Assembly (NCBI RefSeq): GCF_002090055.1
Contig: NZ_BBRH01000011.1
Location: 124,001-188,000, forward strand
Direction: 5' to 3'
Origin: Demequina sp. NBRC 110051
Lineage (GTDB): Bacteria > Actinomycetota > Actinomycetes > Actinomycetales > Demequinaceae
Length of the DNA: 64,000 nt
In this document: piece after piece, positions 26,167 to 35,209 of the stretch
How the letters are laid out: every line of letters starts with the position of its first letter
Numbering within the stretch: the first letter of the stretch is position 1
Position numbers and translations under genes: made by a program
Notes under the pieces: model-generated
What the model was told of the DNA's origin: nothing
Database searches by the model: none
Seen by the model: the letters and a program-made list of their open reading frames with translations, nothing else

Positions 26167-27114
26167 TCAGATCTTCGATCCGGTCAACGCCACCGACTCG
26201 ATGATCTGGCGCTGGAAGATGAGGAAGACGATGAGGATCGGCAGCACCGAGATCACCGACGCGGTCATGATGAGCGGGTAGTCACGCTGGGTGGCGTACT
26301 GCACGTTCATGTTCGCGATGACGACCTGGAGGGTCTGCTTCTCGGGCGAGTTCAGGTAGATGATGGGCGCGAGGTAGTCGTTCCACACCGCCATGAACCA
26401 CAGGATGAACTGCGCGGCGATCGCGGGCCTAATCAGCGGCACGATGATCGTCCAGAAGATGCGCAGGTAGGACGCGCCGTCGATCTTCGCGGCCTCCACC
26501 AGCCCGTCCGGCACATTGTGCAGATACTGGCGCAGGAAGAAGATCATGATGACGTTGCCCAAAATGACGGGCACGATCAGCGGCAGCAGGGTGTCGACCC
26601 AGCCGATGTTCGAGAACATCACGAACTGCGGAATCATCAGCGTGGGGAACGGCACCATCATGCCGCTCAGCAGCGCGAGGAAGATCGCGTTCTTTCCGGG
26701 CAGACGCAGCTTGGCGAGCGCGAACGCGGCCAGCGACGAGAACACGGTGCCGATGATGGTCACGGTGCCCGCGACGATCAGCGAGTTCTTGATGCCGGAC
26801 AGGACGAACGTGTCGTCGAACACGCGGATGTAGTTCTCCCACACAAACGGATCGGGGATCCACTGCGGGGGCAGCGAGTAGACGGCTTCCTTGGTCTTCA
26901 GCGACGTGGACAGCATCCACACCAGGGGGGCGGCCATGAAGATGGCGCCGATCGACAGGATGCCGAAGAGCGTCCAGTTGAGGGCCTTGTTTTCCTTCGA
27001 TCCGGACATTCCGGCGAAGGGGTTGCGACGGCCGAGCCGCGGGGCGCGGTTCTCGGTCTCGGTGAGCTGCGCGGCGGTCGTGGCCGCGGCGGCGGTGTTG
27101 GTCGTCAGGCTCAT
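26167..27114 (-). CDS. Arabino-oligosaccharide ABC permease, MalG/AraQ type
   Basis: The 315-residue permease has six predicted helices and an EAA loop near residue 215 (GLVEAAKIDGASYLR, then IVPLIRP). Start ATG behind GAGGAG. It pairs with the permease encoded just upstream (16 bases apart) and with the binding lipoprotein. No dedicated ATPase is encoded, so a shared MsiK-like ATPase is expected. The cargo is inferred from the surrounding arabinan enzymes. Confidence 0.88.
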   Translation of the reverse strand: MSLTTNTAAAATTAAQLTETENRAPRLGRRNPFAGMSGSKENKALNWTLFGILSIGAIFMAAPLVWMLSTSLKTKEAVYSLPPQWIPDPFVWENYIRVFDDTFVLSGIKNSLIVAGTVTIIGTVFSSLAAFALAKLRLPGKNAIFLALLSGMMVPFPTLMIPQFVMFSNIGWVDTLLPLIVPVILGNVIMIFFLRQYLHNVPDGLVEAAKIDGASYLRIFWTIIVPLIRPAIAAQFILWFMAVWNDYLAPIIYLNSPEKQTLQVVIANMNVQYATQRDYPLIMTASVISVLPILIVFLIFQRQIIESVALTGSKI

Positions 27115-27130
27115 GGGTCTCTCCTCACGC

Positions 27131-28084
27131 CTATTCGATCGAGAATTCGTTGCGCTTGTTGAGGCGGAACTGGATCACCGTGACGATGAGCACCAGGATG
27201 CCGAGCACGAGCGCCATGGACGTGGCGTAGCCCATTTGCAGGTTTCTGAAGGCCTTGTTCCAGATGTACCAAACGAGCGAAGCGGTGCTCCATTCGGGTC
27301 CACCGGTGGGGGTCATGATGTTGATCTCGGTGAAGATCATCGAGCCGGCGATGATGTTCGTGACCACCAGGAAGAAGGTGACGGGACGCACCATGGGCAT
27401 GGTGATGGTGCGGAAGCGACGCCAGGCGCCGGCGCCGTCAAGCGCGGCGGCCTCGTACAGCGAGCGCGGCACCGACTGCACGGCGGCGAGGTAGAGGATC
27501 GTGGAGTAACCCAGACCCTTCCAGATCGCCATGATGATCAGCGCGGGCTTGGACCACGTGGAGTCCATGAGCCAGTTGGGGCCGTCGATGCCGAAGATCG
27601 ACAGGAACTGGTTCACCAGGCCGAAGTCGCCGTTGTAGGCCCACTGCCACAGGATCGCGATCGCCGCGAGGGACGAGATCACCGGGATGTAGTAGACCGT
27701 GCGGAAGAACGTGCGGCCGGGGATCTTGCGGGCGAGGGCGAGCGCGAGGCCCAGCGACATCGCCAGCCCGATCGGGATACCGATCATGTAGAAGACCGTG
27801 TTCCACAGGGCCTTCCAGAAGTACGGGTCCTGCACGAGCAGGACGTAGTTGTCGAACCCGATGAACGTCATGTTCCCCAGGCCGTTCCAGTTCGTCAGCG
27901 ACGCGTAAACCGAGAAGCCGAGCGGGAACAGCAGGAACGCGAGCCAGCCGATGACGGGCGCTGCCATGAAGGCTGCGGCCCAGATGTACTCCTTGCGATG
28001 GAGCTTGCGATTGGCCTTACGTGAGGCCTTGATGTCCGCCTTCGTCCAAGTGGACTGCGGAGCCGATGGTGACGTGACGCTCAT
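27131..28084 (-). CDS. Arabino-oligosaccharide ABC permease, MalF/AraP type
   Basis: The 317-residue membrane protein has a cytosolic basic N-terminus (KADIKASRKANRKLHRKEY), six helices and an EAA loop near residue 215 (SLYEAAALDGAGAWRR, then TMPMVRP). It forms the translocation pore with the following permease. It is the second gene of the leftward operon, 71 bases after the binding protein. Confidence 0.88.
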   Translation of the reverse strand: MSVTSPSAPQSTWTKADIKASRKANRKLHRKEYIWAAAFMAAPVIGWLAFLLFPLGFSVYASLTNWNGLGNMTFIGFDNYVLLVQDPYFWKALWNTVFYMIGIPIGLAMSLGLALALARKIPGRTFFRTVYYIPVISSLAAIAILWQWAYNGDFGLVNQFLSIFGIDGPNWLMDSTWSKPALIIMAIWKGLGYSTILYLAAVQSVPRSLYEAAALDGAGAWRRFRTITMPMVRPVTFFLVVTNIIAGSMIFTEINIMTPTGGPEWSTASLVWYIWNKAFRNLQMGYATSMALVLGILVLIVTVIQFRLNKRNEFSIE

Positions 28085-28155
28085 CCTCGATCCTTACCTT
28101 GTCGGAGAATCCGGGGGGCCGGCGCCTGAGCGCCGACCCCCCAGTCATCCGTTGG

Positions 28156-29562
28156 TCAGCCTGCGGCCTTGGCCTGCTCGGCCGAGACCCACGACTGGTC
28201 GAGCAGCATCTGCATCTCGGGCTGCTTGGCAGCCACGAAGTCAGCAGCGGTCTGCGAGCCGTTGTCGACCACGTTTTCGATGCCGATCCAGAAGTTGTCG
28301 TACCACTCCGGGGTGTAGGTCCAGGTACCCGGCAGCGGGCGGCCCTTCTCCATCGCGATGTCGAGGAAGGCCTGCGAGTTGGCGGGCCAGCCCGTCGCCT
28401 CGGCGTCCGTCTCGATCCACTCGCCGGTGGCGTAGTCGATCAGGTTCGGGATCTGCACCTTGTTCTCGGCGAGGATCTTCTGCGCCTCGAGGTTGGTGGA
28501 CAGGAAGGTCGCGAGCTGGGCCGCGAGCTCCTTGTTCTTCGAGTTCTCGGACACGGCGATGCCGAGCGAGCCGAGCCAGGTCGACCAGTCGTCACCCTCG
28601 TTCGCGACGGGGTAGGGGATGACGTCGTAGCCGAAGACCTCGGGGTTGTTCGCCGCGACGTCGTTGTAGGTCGCGATGTCCCACGGGGCGACGGGGAAGA
28701 AGCCGATCTCACCGGCCATCCAGCGCTGGTAGGTGTCGAGCGTCTGCGCCTGCTCTGCCGAGGGGGTCACACCCTCGACGAGGCCCAGGTCGGCGAACCA
28801 CTGGAGCGCCTCGGCGAACTCCGGGGTGTCGACCGTGACGGTCTTGTTGTCCTCGGAGATCCAGTCCGCGCCGGCGCCCCAGATGAACGCCTGCGAGTTC
28901 CAGGTCACGTTGAGGCCCGTGCCCCACTGGTCCAGCTCGCCGTCACCGTCGGTGTCCTGGGTGAGCTGCTTCGCGATGTCGACGAACTCGTCGAACGTGA
29001 GGGGCTCGGTGGGCGAAGGCGGCTCGATGCCGGCCTCCTCGAACATCACGGTGTTGTAGCCGAAGCCGAACGGGCCAACGTCCTTGGGAAGGCCGTAAAG
29101 GGCGCCGGTGCCCATCTCGCCCGACTCCTTGTCGAAGCGGTAGGCCGTGGTGCCGAACTCCCAGACGTTGTCGATGGTGGCCTGGTCCACGTACTCCGAC
29201 AGGTCCGCGAGGACGTTCGCGTAGACGTAGCCCTGCATGCGGCCGGACTCGATGTAGAACACGTCGGGAACCTGGTTGCCGGCGATCGCCGCCTGCAGCT
29301 TGGTCGCGTACTGGTCGGCGTCCGTGATGATCATGTTGACCTCGGCGCCGGTCTCCTCCTCGAACGCGGCAATCGCGGTCTCGTAGGCAAGCTTGTCGTA
29401 CTCGCCACCACGGAACATGAAGGTGAGCTCGTTGGGAGCGTCACCGCCCGAGGTGTCGGGCTCCTCGCTGGCGTTGCCCTCGGAACCGTCCGAGGAGCAT
29501 GCGGCGAGCAGCAGTGCTCCCGCCACGGTCACGGCTACCGCCGATAGACCCTTCCTTCGCAT
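28156..29562 (-). CDS. Arabino-oligosaccharide-binding lipoprotein
   Basis: The 468-residue family 1 solute-binding protein has a signal peptide ending in LLLAAC with the lipid-anchored Cys22, then an acidic Ser/Gly linker and the binding fold (PDVFYIESG motif near residue 95). The ATG at 29562, behind AGAGAGG, gives a normal lipoprotein signal; the frame's extension to 29727 has none. It heads the importer operon. The divergent 400-base region to the GH27 gene holds two copies of the TTACAACGAT operator motif. Confidence 0.9.
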   Translation of the reverse strand: MRRKGLSAVAVTVAGALLLAACSSDGSEGNASEEPDTSGGDAPNELTFMFRGGEYDKLAYETAIAAFEEETGAEVNMIITDADQYATKLQAAIAGNQVPDVFYIESGRMQGYVYANVLADLSEYVDQATIDNVWEFGTTAYRFDKESGEMGTGALYGLPKDVGPFGFGYNTVMFEEAGIEPPSPTEPLTFDEFVDIAKQLTQDTDGDGELDQWGTGLNVTWNSQAFIWGAGADWISEDNKTVTVDTPEFAEALQWFADLGLVEGVTPSAEQAQTLDTYQRWMAGEIGFFPVAPWDIATYNDVAANNPEVFGYDVIPYPVANEGDDWSTWLGSLGIAVSENSKNKELAAQLATFLSTNLEAQKILAENKVQIPNLIDYATGEWIETDAEATGWPANSQAFLDIAMEKGRPLPGTWTYTPEWYDNFWIGIENVVDNGSQTAADFVAAKQPEMQMLLDQSWVSAEQAKAAG

Positions 29563-29704
29563 GATGTATGCCTCTCTCTGATCATCGTTGATGAGTGAGG
29601 TCCCGCCCGCCGGTCCGCCGAACTCACACCCGTAAGGATGCCTGCTCGCCGGTCCCCCGGTCCTCCTTGACCCCTGGCTCGGATCCGGCACCGCGCCGGC
29701 TCCT

Positions 29705-29714
29705 TTACAACGAT
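29705..29714. promoter_or_regulatory. Operator motif TTACAACGAT before the importer operon
   Basis: The same 10-mer is found at 29931-29940, and with one change before GH127. On the minus strand it lies just past a TTGACC -35 candidate and would overlap the start of transcription of the importer operon, about 140 bases before the lipoprotein ATG. Confidence 0.5.
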
Positions 29715-29930
29715 GGAACTGTGACACAGCGGCGGGCGCCGGGTCAAGCCGGGCATGGTCACGATTCGGACAAGGCGGCCGTTATATTTGATCTGCCAGG
29801 GATGATGCTGATGTGGCGCCTTGCGGGCCGCCCCCAGCCGCCCACGGAAGGCTCCGCGGAAAGCCATCGCGACCGGCGCGCGAAGCGGGGTAATGTTGAC
29901 GAATCGGGTGCCCTCAAGGCACCATTTTCC

Positions 29931-29944
29931 TTACAACGATGTAG
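29931..29944. promoter_or_regulatory. Operator TTACAACGATGTAG before the GH27-GH43-GH51 operon
   Basis: This is a near-palindrome (TTACA/TGTAG arms around ACGA) that starts 32 bases before the GH27 start. Of the three copies in the locus it is the most symmetric. A TTGACG -35-like hexamer lies about 30 bases upstream. Confidence 0.55.
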
Positions 29945-29962
29945 AACGAGGATGGCTCAAGG

Positions 29963-31261
29963 ATGCGCGCGACGACACCGCCCATGGGGTGGAACAGCTG
30001 GGACAGCTACGGCACCACGGTGACGGAAGATGAGGTGCTCGAGAACGCGCGCTTCATGGCCGAACGCATGCTGCCGCTCGGCTGGGACACCGTCGTCGTC
30101 GACATCGCGTGGTACGACCCGACGGCGCGTTCGCACGGCTATAACGCCGATGCGCCCCTCACCTTGGACGCCTTCGGTCGCCAGATGCCCGCGGTCAACC
30201 GCTTCCCGTCGGCCGCCGACGGGGCCGGCTTTGCCCCCCTCGCCGCGGCGGTGCACGCGCTCGGACTGAAGTTCGGCCTGCACATCATGCGCGGCATCCC
30301 GCGTCTCGCGGTCGACCAGGACCTTCCCATCCACGGGACCGAATGGAGCGCCGCCCAGGTCGCCGACCGTGATCACGTGTGCGCATGGAACCCCGACAAC
30401 TATGGGCTGAACCACGACCACCCGGGCGCGCAGGCCTACTACGACGCCCAGGTGGCACAGTTCGCCGCATGGGGTGTGGATTTCATCAAGGCCGACGACA
30501 TGCAGGCGCCCTATTACGAGCGCGAGATCGCCGCCTACGCGCTCGCGATCGAACGCTCGGGCCGCGAGATCTCGCTCTCGCTCTCCCCGGGCACCCACCT
30601 CTCGACCGCCCATATCCCCCACCTGCGCGAGCACGCCCAGATGTGGCGAGTGTCGGACGACCTGTGGGACCGCTGGGAGGACGTGCACGCACAGTTCGCC
30701 CGCATGGCACGCTGGGCCCCGTTCCAGCAGCCCGGTGGCTGGGCCGATGCTGACATGCTGCCGCTGGGGCGCATCGGCCTGCGCGCCGAGCGCGGCGAGC
30801 CTCGCGACAGCCGCCTCACCCTCGACGAGCAGCGCACCCTACTGACGTTGTGGACCATGTCTCGCTCGCCCCTCATGGTGGGCGGCGACCTGCCGTCCTC
30901 GCGAGAGGAGACACTCTCGCTGCTGACCAACCCCGCCATCACCGAGGTGCTGCAGACCTCGGTCGACGGCCGGGAAATCGTCCGCGAGCCCCTCGAGGAC
31001 GGCGACGGCGAACTCATCGTCTGGGCCGCGCGCTCCGCCACCTCCGGCCGCACCTACGCCGCGGTGTTCTGGACCGGCCAGTCGGCTCACCAGGCGAGCG
31101 TCGACCTCAGCTCTATCCTCGGCATCGGCCATGCTCGCGTCGCCGCGACGGACCTGTGGCCGGGTCAGGCCACGTCGATCGAGACGAACCGTCTGGTCGC
31201 GACCGTGCCCGCTCACGGAGTCGCCTGGGTAGCGTTCGACGCCGAGGAGGCGCAGGCATGA
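29963..31261 (+). CDS. GH27 glycosidase (alpha-galactosidase / beta-L-arabinopyranosidase family)
   Basis: The 432-residue cytosolic enzyme has the GH27 hallmark start PPMGWNSWDSYG, nucleophile Asp178 in VDFIKADDM (conserved D-x2-K-x-D), acid/base Asp at about 232-233 (RVSDDLWD) and the C-terminal beta-sandwich. GH27 includes alpha-galactosidases and, in Streptomyces, beta-L-arabinopyranosidase. In this locus either activity would make sense, because arabinan and arabinogalactan side chains carry both sugars. It heads the operon with GH43 (4-base overlap) and GH51. Specificity is unresolved. Confidence 0.85.
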   Translation: MRATTPPMGWNSWDSYGTTVTEDEVLENARFMAERMLPLGWDTVVVDIAWYDPTARSHGYNADAPLTLDAFGRQMPAVNRFPSAADGAGFAPLAAAVHALGLKFGLHIMRGIPRLAVDQDLPIHGTEWSAAQVADRDHVCAWNPDNYGLNHDHPGAQAYYDAQVAQFAAWGVDFIKADDMQAPYYEREIAAYALAIERSGREISLSLSPGTHLSTAHIPHLREHAQMWRVSDDLWDRWEDVHAQFARMARWAPFQQPGGWADADMLPLGRIGLRAERGEPRDSRLTLDEQRTLLTLWTMSRSPLMVGGDLPSSREETLSLLTNPAITEVLQTSVDGREIVREPLEDGDGELIVWAARSATSGRTYAAVFWTGQSAHQASVDLSSILGIGHARVAATDLWPGQATSIETNRLVATVPAHGVAWVAFDAEEAQA

Positions 31262-32346
31262 GCGACACGACGACGGCCGATGCGCCGGCACGGCCCGTAC
31301 GCCGGCGCGCCTGGATCGTGGGCGGTGTCGCGGTCGCAGTCGTCGCTGCGGGCGTCGCAGCCGTACTGATGTGGTCTCCGTGGGGCTCCGGCGAGCCCGC
31401 CGCGACCGAACTGGACATTGCCGGCGACATCGCCACCCACGACCCCGCCCTTGTGGTGGGTGACGAGGGCGAGGACTGGTACGTCTACTCGACCGGTGAC
31501 GTGCGCAAGGGCCTGGGAGCCCCGCAGATTCGCCGTTCCACCGACGAGGGCGCCACGTGGGAGTACGTCGGCACCGCCTGGGACGCCCAGACCCGTCCCG
31601 AGTGGGCCTACGAGGAGGTGCCCGGCGTCGAGAACTTCTGGGCGCCCGAGCTCTACGAACACGACGGCACCTGGTATCTGTATTTCTCGGCGTCGACCTT
31701 CGGCTCCAACCGGTCGAGCATCGGCCTGATGACGTCCCCCACGCTCGACGTGGACGACCCCGAGTACGGCTGGACCGACCAGGGCCGTGTGTGGGGCTCG
31801 GACCCCGCCACCACCAACTACAACGCGATCGATCCGGGCATCGTCGAGGATGCCGACGGCACCCCGTGGATGGCTTTCGGCTCCTTCTGGGGCGGCATCC
31901 AGATGATCGAGCTCGAGTGGCCCTCGGGGCTCGCCGCCGCGGACGCCGAGCCGGTCACGCTCGCCACCCGGAACAACGCCCTCAATGCGATCGAGGCGCC
32001 CTACGTGGTCGCCCGCGACGGCTGGTTCTACCTGTTCGTCTCGCGCGACAAGTGCTGCTCGGGAGTCGACTCGACATACTCGATCGCGGTGGGCCGCTCC
32101 GAGAACGTCACCGGTCCCTACCTCGACTCGTGGGGCAACGACATGCGCTTTAACGGCGGCGACGAACTGCTGAGCACCCGTGGCGACATGGTGGGCCCTG
32201 GCGGCCAGTCCGTGTCGCAGGGCTACCTGGGACTTCACTACTACGATGCGTCCAACGGCGGGCAGTTCCGTCTGGACATTCGCGAGCTCGGCTGGACCGA
32301 CGACGGCTGGCCGGTCGCATGGACCGAGGAGGAACTGGCCGGCTGA
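31258..32346 (+). CDS. Membrane-anchored GH43 arabinan endo-1,5-alpha-L-arabinosidase-like enzyme
   Basis: The 362-residue protein has a basic N-terminus and one helix at about 19-38 without a clear cleavage site, so it is probably a signal-anchored extracellular enzyme. The GH43 triad is Asp62 (THDPALV), Asp192 (NAIDPGI) and Glu246 (AIEAPYV), with the SFWGGIQ and CCSG segments typical of endo-arabinanases of the AbnA/Abn2 group. It should cut arabinan at the cell surface to feed the importer. The ATG overlaps the GH27 stop by four bases, which fixes the start. Confidence 0.87.
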   Translation: MSDTTTADAPARPVRRRAWIVGGVAVAVVAAGVAAVLMWSPWGSGEPAATELDIAGDIATHDPALVVGDEGEDWYVYSTGDVRKGLGAPQIRRSTDEGATWEYVGTAWDAQTRPEWAYEEVPGVENFWAPELYEHDGTWYLYFSASTFGSNRSSIGLMTSPTLDVDDPEYGWTDQGRVWGSDPATTNYNAIDPGIVEDADGTPWMAFGSFWGGIQMIELEWPSGLAAADAEPVTLATRNNALNAIEAPYVVARDGWFYLFVSRDKCCSGVDSTYSIAVGRSENVTGPYLDSWGNDMRFNGGDELLSTRGDMVGPGGQSVSQGYLGLHYYDASNGGQFRLDIRELGWTDDGWPVAWTEEELAG

Positions 32347-32422
32347 CGCCGGCCCGCGTCCAGACACGCGCGCTACCCGCACCACCTGCCGCATCGCCGC
32401 GGCACCCACGCAAGGAGTTTCA

Positions 32423-33925
32423 ATGGCGACCATCACCCTGCATCCCGACTTCCGCATCGGCCCCGTGGACCGGCGCGTGTTCGGTTCCTTCGTCGAGCAC
32501 CTAGGACGCTGCGTCTACACGGGCGTGTACGAGCCCGGTCACGACAGCGCCGACGAGTTCGGCTTCCGCGGCGACGTCGCGGAGTTGACCAAGGAGCTGG
32601 GCGTCACGCTCGTGCGCTATCCGGGCGGCAACTTCGTGTCCAACTACGTGTGGGAGGACGCGGTGGGCCCGGTCGAGGACCGTAAGCCCTTCCTCGACCT
32701 CGCCTGGCGCACCGTCGAGCCGAACCTGGTGGGCACCGACGAGTTCCTGCAGTACTGCGAGCGTCAGGGCCTCGAGCCCATGATGGCCGTCAACCTCGGC
32801 ACCCGCGGGGTCGCGGAGGCCGTCGCGCTGCTCGAGTATTGCAACGGTGAGGCCGGCACCAAGTGGGCCGATATGCGCATCGCGAACGGCCGCGAGAAGC
32901 CCTACGGCGTCAAGCTGTGGTGCCTGGGCAACGAGATGGACGGGCCGTGGCAGATTGGCCACAAGGACGCCCACGAGTACGGCAAGCTCGCCGCCGAGGC
33001 TGGCAAGGCCATGCGCCTGACCGACCCGAGCATCGAGCTCGTGGCGTGTGGTTCGTCGTCCATGCAGATGGACACCTTCGGGGCATGGGAGCGCACCGTG
33101 CTGTCCTACACGTACGACATCGTCGACCACATCTCCATGCACGCCTATTACGAGGAGGTCGACGGGGACCGCGCGTCCTTCTTGGGCTCGGGCACCGCGA
33201 TGGAGCGCTTCGTTGAGCGCGTGGTCGCCTCGGCCGACGCCGTCGGGGCCGAGAAGCGCTCGGACAAGCGCATCACCATCTCGTTCGACGAGTGGAACGT
33301 CTGGTACCTCACCACACGCTTCCCTGGCGAGACCAATCTGCCCATCCAACGCGACGCGCCGCGCATCATCGAGGACCGCTACTCCGGGCTGGATGCCGTC
33401 GTCGTGGGTGACCTCATCACGACGTTGTTGCGACACACGGACCGCATCGCGATCGGCTGCCTCGCGCAGCTGGTCAACGTGATCGCTCCGATCATGACCG
33501 ACCCCGCCGGGGCCGCGTGGCGCCAGACCACCTTCCACCCCTTTGCCGAGGCCGCGCGCTTGGCCACCGGTGAGGCACTCCAGGTCCAGGTCGACGCCGA
33601 GTCGATGGCCACCGCCAAGCACGGCGACGTCCCCACCGTCACGGCAGCGGCGACCGTCGACCCCGCCACCGGCAAGCTGGCCCTGTTCGTGACCAACCGC
33701 TCCGACGCCGAGCAGACCGTGACGCTGCGCCACCCCGGCGCAACGGCCCGCATCGATGGCGGTACCGCCGTGCTGGCGGACTTCGAGGGCGCCCGCGAGA
33801 CCCAGGAGCACGCCGAGGCCTACGCCCCGGTCGACGCCCTGCCGGTCGAGCACGGTGACGGCACCATCACGCTCCGCCTCGCGCCGGAGTCGTGGACAGC
33901 GTTCCACGGGACGATGGAGTCCTGA
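32423..33925 (+). CDS. GH51 alpha-L-arabinofuranosidase
   Basis: The 500-residue cytosolic exo-enzyme removes alpha-1,2/1,3/1,5-linked L-arabinofuranose. Acid/base Glu171 lies in CLGNEMDGPW and nucleophile Glu290 in SFDEWNVW; RYPGGNF at 65-71 is also typical of the family. Length is normal for intracellular GH51. The ATG at 32423 follows AAGGAG by five bases. It is the last gene of the GH27-GH43-GH51 operon, with a terminator hairpin at 33972. Confidence 0.95.
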   Translation: MATITLHPDFRIGPVDRRVFGSFVEHLGRCVYTGVYEPGHDSADEFGFRGDVAELTKELGVTLVRYPGGNFVSNYVWEDAVGPVEDRKPFLDLAWRTVEPNLVGTDEFLQYCERQGLEPMMAVNLGTRGVAEAVALLEYCNGEAGTKWADMRIANGREKPYGVKLWCLGNEMDGPWQIGHKDAHEYGKLAAEAGKAMRLTDPSIELVACGSSSMQMDTFGAWERTVLSYTYDIVDHISMHAYYEEVDGDRASFLGSGTAMERFVERVVASADAVGAEKRSDKRITISFDEWNVWYLTTRFPGETNLPIQRDAPRIIEDRYSGLDAVVVGDLITTLLRHTDRIAIGCLAQLVNVIAPIMTDPAGAAWRQTTFHPFAEAARLATGEALQVQVDAESMATAKHGDVPTVTAAATVDPATGKLALFVTNRSDAEQTVTLRHPGATARIDGGTAVLADFEGARETQEHAEAYAPVDALPVEHGDGTITLRLAPESWTAFHGTMES

Positions 33926-33971
33926 ACCTCTCCTCCAGGGGCTCCATCGCCGCCGCGGACGGCACAAAGGA

Positions 33972-34003
33972 CGCGGGGATCTGCCGACGGGCAGGTCCCC
34001 GCG
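33972..34003. terminator. Terminator hairpin after GH51 gene
   Basis: CGCGGGGA-t-CTGCC and GGCAG-g-TCCCCGCG form a long GC-rich stem with a short loop in the convergent gap between the GH51 and LytR_C genes, so it may serve both strands. Confidence 0.8.
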
Positions 34004-34025
34004 TTCGTGCGTCTGCCTTGCACAC

Positions 34026-34043
34026 GGCCGATGCCGTGGCCGG
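34026..34043 (+). repeat. Dispersed motif, long form GGCCGATGCCGTGGCCGG
   Basis: One of the 18-base extended copies of the GGCCGATGC motif, here alone near the 3' end of the LytR_C gene without an inverted partner. Confidence 0.7.
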
Positions 34044-34048
34044 GCTGG

Positions 34049-34732
34049 CTACTCGCCGTCGCCCTCGGGCTCAGCGGAGGGCTCGGCCGACGGCTCCGCC
34101 GTCGCCAGTGGATTCTCCGGCAACACGTTAGGGGCCGGGCGTGCGCGCACGAGGTTGACCGGCAGGCATTCCGCGCCGGCCGACAACGGCAATTCCATGT
34201 CCAGCTCGGGCGACAAGGCGTCGCGCAGGCCCTGGTTCTCCACGTAGGCGTCACCCAGGATGAGGTCGACGGTGATGTCTTCGCGGTTGTCGAGGACCAG
34301 GTCGACCGTGGATCCCTCGGGCGCCTCAAACTGCGTCGCGAGCGTGTACGCCTGCTGCACACCCTGCTCGCCGAACAGAATCTGCACGTAGTCGTCGTAG
34401 CCGCGCGCCCAGTTGGTCGAGCCGCTGATGAGGAAGCCACGCGCCTCGAGCGCCGTGGCCGTGGTCCCGGCCAGCCCCGACTCCTCGGTGCCGTTGTTGA
34501 CCCTCACCACCACCTCCTCGTACGGCAGCGGCAGGGCGCCATCGGGAGGACACACGAGAGTGGTGTCGGACTGGAACTCGCTCGCTGGCGTCGTGAAGGA
34601 CGAGGCGAAGGGACCCTCGGCATCGCCACGCACCACGGCGGCAGCCGCGACGGCTACAGCGGCGAGGACGATGGCCAGCACGCCAAAGACGATGATCTGG
34701 CGCTCGCGGCGCCTGCGTCGCGCTACTGACAC
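34049..34732 (-). CDS. LytR C-terminal-domain membrane protein
   Basis: The 227-residue protein has a basic N-terminus (SVARRRRRERQ), a single membrane helix (about 13-35) and an extracellular LytR_C-type domain recognisable by EVVVRVNNGTEESGLAG and ARGFLISGSTN. It ends in a Pro/Glu/Ser-rich acidic tail. LytR_C proteins without the LCP catalytic domain are common in actinobacteria and presumed to act at the cell wall. The GTG at 34732 behind GAGGTGGG is preferred to 34750. It is transcribed away from tRNA-Ser, 36 bases downstream of it. Confidence 0.75.
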   Translation of the reverse strand: MSVARRRRRERQIIVFGVLAIVLAAVAVAAAAVVRGDAEGPFASSFTTPASEFQSDTTLVCPPDGALPLPYEEVVVRVNNGTEESGLAGTTATALEARGFLISGSTNWARGYDDYVQILFGEQGVQQAYTLATQFEAPEGSTVDLVLDNREDITVDLILGDAYVENQGLRDALSPELDMELPLSAGAECLPVNLVRARPAPNVLPENPLATAEPSAEPSAEPEGDGE

Positions 34733-34768
34733 GTAGGTCCCACCTCGCACAGGGCTAGAACTTCTTGG

Positions 34769-34853
34769 CGGAGGATAGGGGATTCGAACCCCTGAGGGCT
34801 TGCACCCAACACGCTTTCCAAGCGTGCGCCATAGGCCACTAGGCGAATCCTCC
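34769..34853 (-). tRNA. tRNA-Ser(GGA)
   Basis: The 85-nt class II tRNA has acceptor stem GGAGGAT/ATCCTCC, a long variable arm (GTTGGGTGCAAGCCCTC) and T-loop GGTTCGAATCC. Anticodon GGA lies in CTTGGAAAG and reads UCC/UCU. No CCA is encoded. Confidence 0.95.
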
Positions 34854-34936
34854 AGGCGCGTAGATGTTACCCGAGCCGCGGCCGATCTCCTAACCGCCGC
34901 CCGGCCACGGGACGCGCCCTATGCCGTTACACTGGT

Positions 34937-35033
34937 CGGCGACCCCTCACGTGGCGATATCTCGCCCAACTCCCCCAGGGCAGGAATGCAGCAAGGGTAA
35001 GCGGGCTCTGTCGGGTGCGTGGGGGGTCCTGTC
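34937..35033 (+). ncRNA. ffs: Signal recognition particle RNA (small bacterial type)
   Basis: The segment has the SRP RNA apical domain with the Ffh-binding asymmetric and symmetric internal loops (GGCAGGAATGCAGCAAGGGT, then AAGCGGGCTCTGTCGGGTGC) and closing arms GCGACCCCTCACG and CGTGGGGGGTCC. A TACACT -10-like hexamer sits just upstream at 34928. Ends are estimated to within a few bases. It acts with Ffh and FtsY in co-translational membrane targeting. Confidence 0.9.
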
Positions 35034-35083
35034 ATGCCCGGGCGAGTGCCGCATCGGCCGCCCGGAAGCCGCGCTGAGCCGAC

Positions 35084-35099
35084 TGTGACCGAGGTCACC
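35084..35099. promoter_or_regulatory. Crp/GlxR-like site upstream of alcohol dehydrogenase
   Basis: TGTGACCGAGGTCACC matches TGTGA-N6-TCAC(A) with symmetric arms, 111 bases before the adh start. GlxR control of adhA is known in Corynebacterium, so the same logic is plausible here. Confidence 0.55.
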
Positions 35100-35209
35100 C
35101 GCGCGCCCCACATGAACGGGGACTTTCTTCCCGAGCGCCGCGCGGATCGCCGTCCTACCGTGAAATCAGGCAGTCAAAGACGGCTGCGATTCACTGGAAG
35201 GAAACCATC

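Noticed and set aside
29595-29962. Small frames in the divergent arabinan promoter region
   Set aside because: Their codon use is unlike the neighbours, they overlap candidate operators and they have no ribosome sites; the region is better read as regulatory.
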